This document shows, piece after piece, positions 35,149-39,079 of a DNA stretch of 39,079 bases. Source of the stretch: Verrucomicrobiota bacterium (GTDB lineage: Bacteria > Verrucomicrobiota > Verrucomicrobiia > Opitutales > Opitutaceae); the NCBI GenBank assembly GCA_018239675.1, contig JAFEGX010000136.1, positions 1-39,079 on the forward strand, in the 5' to 3' direction. The translations under genes were made by a program, and so were the position numbers. The notes under the pieces were generated by a model. That model saw only the letters and a program-made list of their open reading frames with translations, did no database searches and had not been told where the DNA came from. Within the stretch, counting starts at the first letter, position 1. Each line of letters begins with the position of its first letter.

Positions 35149-35820
35149 TTATTTGAGTAAATCGGGTCGGACTTGACGGGTCTTTTCCACCTGTTTCGCG
35201 TGCCGCCACTTCTCGATTTCGGCGTGGTTTCCGGAGAGCAGGACCTCCGGAACGGACATGCCGCGATATTCGGCGGGACGCGTGTATTGAGGAAAGTCGA
35301 GCAACTTGCTGGTGAAGGATTCGTGCGTCAATGACTTTTCCTCCCCGAGCACGCCCGGGATGAAACGTGCCAGCGCATCGATCACCACCGCCGCCGCCAA
35401 GGTGCCGTTGGTCAGCACATAATCGCCGATGCTGATCTCCTGGTCGATCACGGTGTCGCGGATCCGCTGGTCGATGCCCTCGTAGTGGCCGCTCAGCAGG
35501 ATAAGGTGCTGCTGCCGAGAAAGTTCTTCCGCCAGCGCCGGGGACAGCGGCACGCCGTCCGGCGTCAGGTAAATCCGCCGGCAGCCCGGCGACTGCAGTT
35601 GCTCGATCGCGGTGATGGCCGGCTCGGGCTTCATCACCATCCCCGCCCCACCCCCAAACGGCCGGTCGTCGGCCGTGCGGTGCTTGTCGGTCGTCCAGGC
35701 ACGCAGGTCGTGGACCGTGACCCCGAGATGCCCCGCGGCGATTCCCTTGCCCAAGATACTCTCCGCCAGGACGCTATCCAGCATCCGGGGGAAAAGCGTC
35801 AGGACATCGATGCGGAGCAT
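35149..35820 (-). CDS. trmD: tRNA (guanine37-N1)-methyltransferase
   Basis: TrmD methylates G37 of tRNAs reading CNN and GNN codons using SAM. The 223 residues show MLRIDVLTLFPRML, DDRPFGGGAGMVMKPEP, LLSGHYEGIDQRI, SIGDYVLTNGTLAAAVVIDA (trefoil-knot SAM site) and PQYTRPAEYRGMSVPEVLLS. It is co-transcribed with rplS (6-bp gap). The usual rimM gene is absent between rpsP and trmD; a repeat with a terminator hairpin stands there instead. Confidence 0.96.
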   Translation of the reverse strand: MLRIDVLTLFPRMLDSVLAESILGKGIAAGHLGVTVHDLRAWTTDKHRTADDRPFGGGAGMVMKPEPAITAIEQLQSPGCRRIYLTPDGVPLSPALAEELSRQQHLILLSGHYEGIDQRIRDTVIDQEISIGDYVLTNGTLAAAVVIDALARFIPGVLGEEKSLTHESFTSKLLDFPQYTRPAEYRGMSVPEVLLSGNHAEIEKWRHAKQVEKTRQVRPDLLK

Positions 35821-35835
35821 GGCGGTGAGAACTTA

Positions 35836-35941
35836 ACCACAAAGAGCGCGAAGCACGCGAAGGGATTCTTAAAGCAAAAAGCCCCGGAATTTTCCGAGGC
35901 TTCTGGAAGGTCACCTTCGCGCCCTTTGCGGGCTTGGCGGT
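35836..35941. repeat. Nonad-type fold-back element between rpsP and trmD
   Basis: The left arm (35836-35863, ACCACAAAGAGCGCGAAGC continuing in 9-nt steps) and right arm (35914-35941, CCTTCGCGCCCTTTGCGGGC continuing) are imperfect inverse copies. The intrinsic terminator at 35876-35902 sits in the loop. Confidence 0.75.
35876..35902 (-). terminator. Intrinsic terminator after rpsP
   Basis: The stem AAGCCTCGGA / TCCGGGGCTT (one G-T pair), read on the minus strand, is followed by TTTTTGCTTT. It would separate rpsP from trmD-rplS or attenuate read-through into them. Confidence 0.8.
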
Positions 35942-35946
35942 GAATA

Positions 35947-36204
35947 TCAGGCGGTGGCGGCGGCCTTGCGGCGGGCCTTCTTGATGAGGGCGTGGGCCGT
36001 GTCGGTCGGGGTCGCGCCTTTGCCGAGCCAGTATTCGACGCGGTCGAGCTTCAGCTTGACGGTCTCGCCCTTGAGGCGGGGATCATAAATGCCAACGACT
36101 TCGACCGGCGCACCATCGCGGCGCGAACGGGCTTCGGCGACGACGAAGCGGTAATGCGGCTGGTGCGTGGTGCCGATGCGGGTGAGACGGATTTTGAGAG
36201 CCAT
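35947..36204 (-). CDS. rpsP: Ribosomal protein S16
   Basis: The 85-residue S16 starts MALKIRLTRIGTTHQPHYRF and contains VVAEARSRRDGAPVEVVGIYDP and DRVEYWLGKGATPTDTAHAL, standard for the family. I start at the ATG at 36204; the frame is open to 36444 through repeat sequence, which is not coding. It is the first gene before trmD and rplS, but a terminator lies directly behind it. Confidence 0.97.
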   Translation of the reverse strand: MALKIRLTRIGTTHQPHYRFVVAEARSRRDGAPVEVVGIYDPRLKGETVKLKLDRVEYWLGKGATPTDTAHALIKKARRKAAATA

Positions 36205-36312
36205 GACAGTGGTTAAGCGGAGCGATACGTGCTTGGAAAAGTGAGGACAAGACCGAGCGGCAATTGGCTTGTCAAGCCCTGACTCCCCCCGGCGTGGGCC
36301 CCATGGCCCACG

Positions 36313-36406
36313 CCACTTCGACGTCGGGAGTTCGGCGTCCGATGTTCGGCGTTCCGGTCCCGATCCAACGCCAGACGTCCAACGCCCAACGCCGGACATC
36401 GAAGTG
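36313..36406. repeat. GAACGCC-type heptad fold-back element, copy D
   Basis: Left arm 36313-36356 (CGTCGGG, AGTTCGG, CGTCCGA, TGTTCGG, CGTTCCG) and right arm 36362-36406 form a nearly closed hairpin with only a few loop bases. The arms are in the opposite order to copies A-C, so the element is inverted or has lost its centre. Confidence 0.78.
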
Positions 36407-36681
36407 CCTTCCAGCCAGTTGCCCAAGTCCAGAGTCAGGGGCACTTCAACCTTCTAGCCCATGTGGGCGGGGTGCCTCACCCCGCTCCCAGCACGTCGAG
36501 CCAAGTCTTCAGGAAATTTCCCGGTGGCCACGCACCCCGCACGCTGGCAGCAAAGAACCACCCGGAATTATCGAACCAAGCGTGGGAGGGAAGTCCCTCC
36601 CGCCACAAAGTGAAACCCGCATACGTGGATGTGCCAACTTGGTGCTTGGTAGAATTCTCGGCCTGATCCTTGCCAAATCTC
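36407..36681. other. Non-coding gap with two small perfect hairpins
   Basis: Between copy D and the cupin-like gene I find no gene. There is a perfect 8-bp hairpin GCGGGGTG-CCT-CACCCCGC at 36467-36485 and a second, GGGAGGGA-AG-TCCCTCCC, at 36584-36601. Neither has a T-run on the plus strand. They may be further intergenic repeats. The promoter of the cupin-like gene must lie here, but no clear -35/-10 pair is visible. Confidence 0.5.
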
Positions 36682-37062
36682 ATGTCCTCCCCCGATCCCT
36701 GGCCCGCCCACCTCGATGCGCTCGTGGCCGCGCCGGCCCATCACACGCTGCTGTTCGAAAACGACGCGGTGCGCGTGCTTGATACGCGAATCAATGCAGG
36801 CGACCGGACTCCGGTGCACACCCACCGCTGGCCGGCAACTCTCTACATCCTGAGTTGGAGCTCCTTTGTCCGGCGCGATGCGAAGGGCGCCGTCATCCTG
36901 GACAGCCGCACCGTGCCTTCCCTGGCCAATCCGCCACCGGCCCTCTGGAGCCAGGCGTTGCCGCCGCATTCCCTCGAGAATGTCGGCGCCAGCGACCTCC
37001 ATGTGATCAGTGTCGAGGTGAAGCACGCGTCGCCCGCGCTTGCCCAGGGCTCGAACCGCTAG
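36682..37062 (+). CDS. Small cupin-like protein
   Basis: The 126-residue protein starts MSSPDPWPAHLDALVAAPAH. A degenerate cupin motif 1 appears as GDRTPVHTHRWPATLYILSW, keeping the HxH pair but lacking the usual Glu. Motif 2 would be LPPHSLENVG with one His. A single-domain beta-barrel, metal-binding or not, is likely; no substrate can be proposed. A TTG four codons upstream (36670) is a weaker start. Confidence 0.75.
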   Translation: MSSPDPWPAHLDALVAAPAHHTLLFENDAVRVLDTRINAGDRTPVHTHRWPATLYILSWSSFVRRDAKGAVILDSRTVPSLANPPPALWSQALPPHSLENVGASDLHVISVEVKHASPALAQGSNR

Positions 37063-37211
37063 CGGACCGGAATGGCGCGCCGGAAGTCGCGGCTCGACTC
37101 GCGGCGTTCATTGGCCAATAGACCGAGCGCCCCAAACTGACGGTCGCGCGGCGAACTTGCCCGCTGGCGCAGACCTCCCGAAGCGAACCCCAAGCTGCGC
37201 TGCCCACCACC

Positions 37212-37427
37212 ATGCCGCCCAAGGCACCGGAATTCTTTGTCGGCTGGGGAACCCTCGCGCTCATCAATGCCGGCCTTGCCCAGGCCAAGCGACGCAGCGG
37301 AGGCGCCTGGTTTCTCATCAGCCTCCTTCTGGGTCCAATCGCGACCCTCCTGATCGTCATGCTCGACGCCAACCAGTCGACCCCCGGGGAAAAGCCCTTC
37401 AACCTTGAGGACTACCGGAAGCAGTGA
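37212..37427 (+). CDS. Small predicted membrane protein
   Basis: The 71-residue protein has two hydrophobic segments, FFVGWGTLALINAGLAQA (about 8-25) and GAWFLISLLLGPIATLLIVML (about 31-51), joined by a short basic loop AKRRS, and a polar tail ending EDYRKQ. The family is unrecognised. The ATG at 37212 follows CCCACCACC. It lies 46 bp before the next membrane protein and is probably co-transcribed with it. Confidence 0.7.
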   Translation: MPPKAPEFFVGWGTLALINAGLAQAKRRSGGAWFLISLLLGPIATLLIVMLDANQSTPGEKPFNLEDYRKQ

Positions 37428-37473
37428 CGCGTTCGCTGTCTTTTCCGGACCTCCCTCGAATTTCGAATTCGTC

Positions 37474-37950
37474 ATGACCCGCGGTGCTTCGCTTACACCC
37501 GTCGTTCTCGGTGGCTTCATCGCCGGAGCATGCGATATCACCTACGCGGTCGTGTACTGGGCGTTCCGTGGAGCTTCGGCGGAGCGCGTCTTTCAGTCGG
37601 TGGCGAGCGGGCTGCTGGGCATGAAGGCCTTTGACGGTGGCATTCTGACAGCCGCGCTGGGACTGTTCCTGCACTTCTTCATCGCGCTGGTCCTCACCTT
37701 CATCTTCTACCTGGCCGGCACGCGGCTGCCGGTGCTCGTCCGTCGTCCCGTGATCACCGGCACCACTTATGGTTTCGCAGTCTTTTGGGTGATGAACCTG
37801 GTGGTGTTGCCGCTCAGCGCTTTTCCGCGAAAGGTCACGTTCACGCCGGTGGTCGTGATCACCGGCCTCCTCGTCCACATGTTTCTCATCGGGGTGCCTA
37901 TCGCCCTGGGAACCCGCCGCGCCCTGACGCCCGGGCTGCAGGCGAGCTGA
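37474..37950 (+). CDS. Predicted four-helix membrane protein of unknown function
   Basis: The 158 residues start MTRGASLTPVVLGGFIAGAC. About four hydrophobic stretches are visible: near 9-27, 62-83 (LGLFLHFFIALVLTFIFYLA), 97-117 (YGFAVFWVMNLVVLPLSA) and 127-147. The GLLGMKAFDGGILTAALG loop between helices 1 and 2 looks conserved. I recognise it only as a widespread uncharacterised membrane protein type. The frame is open upstream to 37405, overlapping the previous gene, but the ATG at 37474 fits best. Confidence 0.75.
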   Translation: MTRGASLTPVVLGGFIAGACDITYAVVYWAFRGASAERVFQSVASGLLGMKAFDGGILTAALGLFLHFFIALVLTFIFYLAGTRLPVLVRRPVITGTTYGFAVFWVMNLVVLPLSAFPRKVTFTPVVVITGLLVHMFLIGVPIALGTRRALTPGLQAS

Positions 37951-38001
37951 CGACACCGCGCCAATCCCCGACCCATCCGCCAAACCCAATCCTTCCCCAC
38001 C

Positions 38002-38253
38002 ATGGCCAAATCCAAACTCGCCGGCGGCACGGTCCATCCGTTGCCGGCCGATCTCCGTCAGGCCATCCAGGCCGACGCCGTGGCCAATGAACTTTGGCCG
38101 GGTTTTACTCCTCTCGCCCGCAACGAATGGATCTGCTGGGTCACGTCCGCCAAGCAGGAGGAAACCCGGAAGCGCCGCATCGTCGTCGGCCTCGACAAAA
38201 TGCGTCACGGCATGCGCCGCCCGTGCTGCTGGCCCGGCTGTCCCCACCGCTGA
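38002..38253 (+). CDS. YdeI/OmpD-associated-type domain protein
   Basis: The 83-residue protein corresponds to the C-terminal domain of the YdeI family. The motif LPADLRQAIQADAVANELWP is followed by FTPLARNEWICWVTSAKQEE, and the protein ends RRPCCWPGCPHR, which is characteristic. The full YdeI protein is about twice as long, but stand-alone versions are familiar. Function is unknown; the family is loosely linked to bacteriocin or stress resistance. The start follows CCTTCCCCACC. Confidence 0.8.
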   Translation: MAKSKLAGGTVHPLPADLRQAIQADAVANELWPGFTPLARNEWICWVTSAKQEETRKRRIVVGLDKMRHGMRRPCCWPGCPHR

Positions 38254-38343
38254 CGCGCGCCGGCTGCGCTCCAAGCTCCGCCCGGACCAGGCATCCGCCG
38301 GCAACCCCCACTGCCACGATATTATTGTCCTCACTCCCCGACC

Positions 38344-38610
38344 ATGAAGCTCAAGAATACCGGCGAAGCCCTCGAGGTCACGAACTCCAACCTCGCGAAT
38401 TCGGTCTTCGACGACGTCAACCTGCAGGGCGCTTCGTTCAACAACGTGAACCTCTCTAAGTCCACGTTCGCCGACATCAACTTTTCCGGTTCCCGGTTCG
38501 ACAATCTCAACTTCACCCAAGTCGAGATCGGGGCCTGCGACACCACCGGCATGAAAATCCGCGGGATTCTCGTCTCGGATTTGTTCGAAGCCTATCGGCG
38601 CCAGGCTTGA
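38344..38610 (+). CDS. Short pentapeptide-repeat-like protein
   Basis: In this 88-residue protein, residues 13-58 show a five-residue rhythm (SNLAN SVFDD VNLQG ASFNN VNLSK STFAD INFSG SRFDN LNF), with Leu or Phe at the central position as in pentapeptide-repeat beta-helices. The C-terminus (MKIRGILVSDLFEAYRRQ) is helical and might dimerise. Roughly nine repeats is short, giving just over two coils. Function is unknown. Confidence 0.75.
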   Translation: MKLKNTGEALEVTNSNLANSVFDDVNLQGASFNNVNLSKSTFADINFSGSRFDNLNFTQVEIGACDTTGMKIRGILVSDLFEAYRRQA

Positions 38611-38674
38611 TCGCCGTGCGCGTTCTGCATTCCTGATCGCCGCGGCGGACGATCTTCCGGCCCATCGCTCTCCC

Positions 38675-39079
38675 ATGAACCAGGACTACCAGACGCCCCG
38701 CTGCCCCTACGAAAAGATCGGCGGCCTGTACTTTCTCGGCCGAACGATCGACAAGATCCGCCTGAAGGCGTCGGGACGGCTGCGGCCGGATTTCTACAAG
38801 CTGATGGGGGATGGCTACGACGCGCGGATGATGAAGTACCTCCACCTCGACTACGCCAAGTTTGCCGAGTTCGTGCTCGCGGGCGCCTCCGACGACGAAT
38901 GCTGGCAGTATTGCGTCCAGCACGGCCGCTCTATGAGCGACCTCGATGTCCTGGTCTGGAATGACTTTGCCTCAAAGCGCGGCTGGCGGGATTCCGTCTC
39001 CGAACTCCTCGAGCAATTCAAAGCCAGCAGCGGCCTGTCGAATCGTCCCGACATCCAGACGTTTTTCGAATATTGGGAA
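38675..39079 (+). CDS. DUF5069-type protein (partial, runs off window)
   Basis: The frame starts at the ATG at 38675 (MNQDYQTPRCPYEKIGGLYF) and is open to the last base, 135 codons. GGLYFLGRTIDKIRLKASGR, then LHLDYAKFAEFVLAGASDDE and the later cysteine/tryptophan WQYC match the DUF5069 pattern as I know it. It is a soluble helical protein of unknown function. The leader is C-rich (CGCTCTCCC). Confidence 0.75.
   Translation, partial: MNQDYQTPRCPYEKIGGLYFLGRTIDKIRLKASGRLRPDFYKLMGDGYDARMMKYLHLDYAKFAEFVLAGASDDECWQYCVQHGRSMSDLDVLVWNDFASKRGWRDSVSELLEQFKASSGLSNRPDIQTFFEYWE

Noticed and set aside
36205..36444. N-terminal extension of S16
   Set aside because: S16 starts at MALKIRLTRIG; the extension translates repeat copy D.
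1..39079. tRNA or rRNA genes
   Set aside because: No cloverleaf with a GGTTCRANTCC-type T arm or rRNA signature was seen on either strand by reading; a tRNAscan-SE run would settle it.

Overview
The window is about 39 kb of high-GC bacterial chromosome with densely packed genes, most of them on the minus strand. Protein content, codon bias and leader sequences suggest a Verrucomicrobiota member close to Opitutaceae. This is inference from protein character: there is no rRNA gene or other decisive marker, and I found no tRNA, CRISPR array or transposase gene.

Layout. The left end (1-1843) holds the tail of a proline/alanine-rich protein and a polyprenyl-phosphate sugar transferase, convergent with DNA polymerase X (polX). 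A divergent hotdog thioesterase (probable DHNA-CoA hydrolase) and a minus-strand menC-menE pair form a menaquinone patch at 3.9-7.4 kb. Then come a GNAT acetyltransferase translationally coupled to a secreted BNR-repeat sialidase-like protein, a GlcD-type FAD oxidase, a plus-strand KDG-kinase-like sugar kinase, a 44-codon mini-gene with its own terminator, a secreted TPR protein, and a fused acyltransferase/acyl-ACP ligase.

At 16.7-18.4 kb a two-gene unit encodes an AAA/ABC-type ATPase and a small DUF4276/TOPRIM-like protein. They overlap by ATGA and are bracketed by two direct copies of a non-coding repeat. This is the best candidate here for an uncharacterised, possibly anti-phage, system. 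Next are a complete polyamine ABC importer in the unusual order potC-potD-potB-potA, a large AsmA-like protein, and a MarR-RND tripartite efflux operon (marR, membrane fusion protein, RND pump, TolC) with a perfect palindrome upstream. Transketolase, then rpsP, trmD and rplS follow, with rimM missing between rpsP and trmD. The right end has small plus-strand genes: cupin-like, two small membrane proteins, a YdeI-type domain, a pentapeptide-like protein and a partial DUF5069 protein.

Two patterns run through the whole window. First, the intergenic gaps are filled with fold-back (inverted-repeat) elements whose arms are short tandem arrays with a 7-nt or 9-nt period. At least four belong to one GAACGCC-like family, others use different words, and several touch the stop codons of flanking genes. 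Second, most start codons lack a Shine-Dalgarno sequence and are instead preceded directly by a C-rich tract (CCGCC, CCACC or CCC before ATG).
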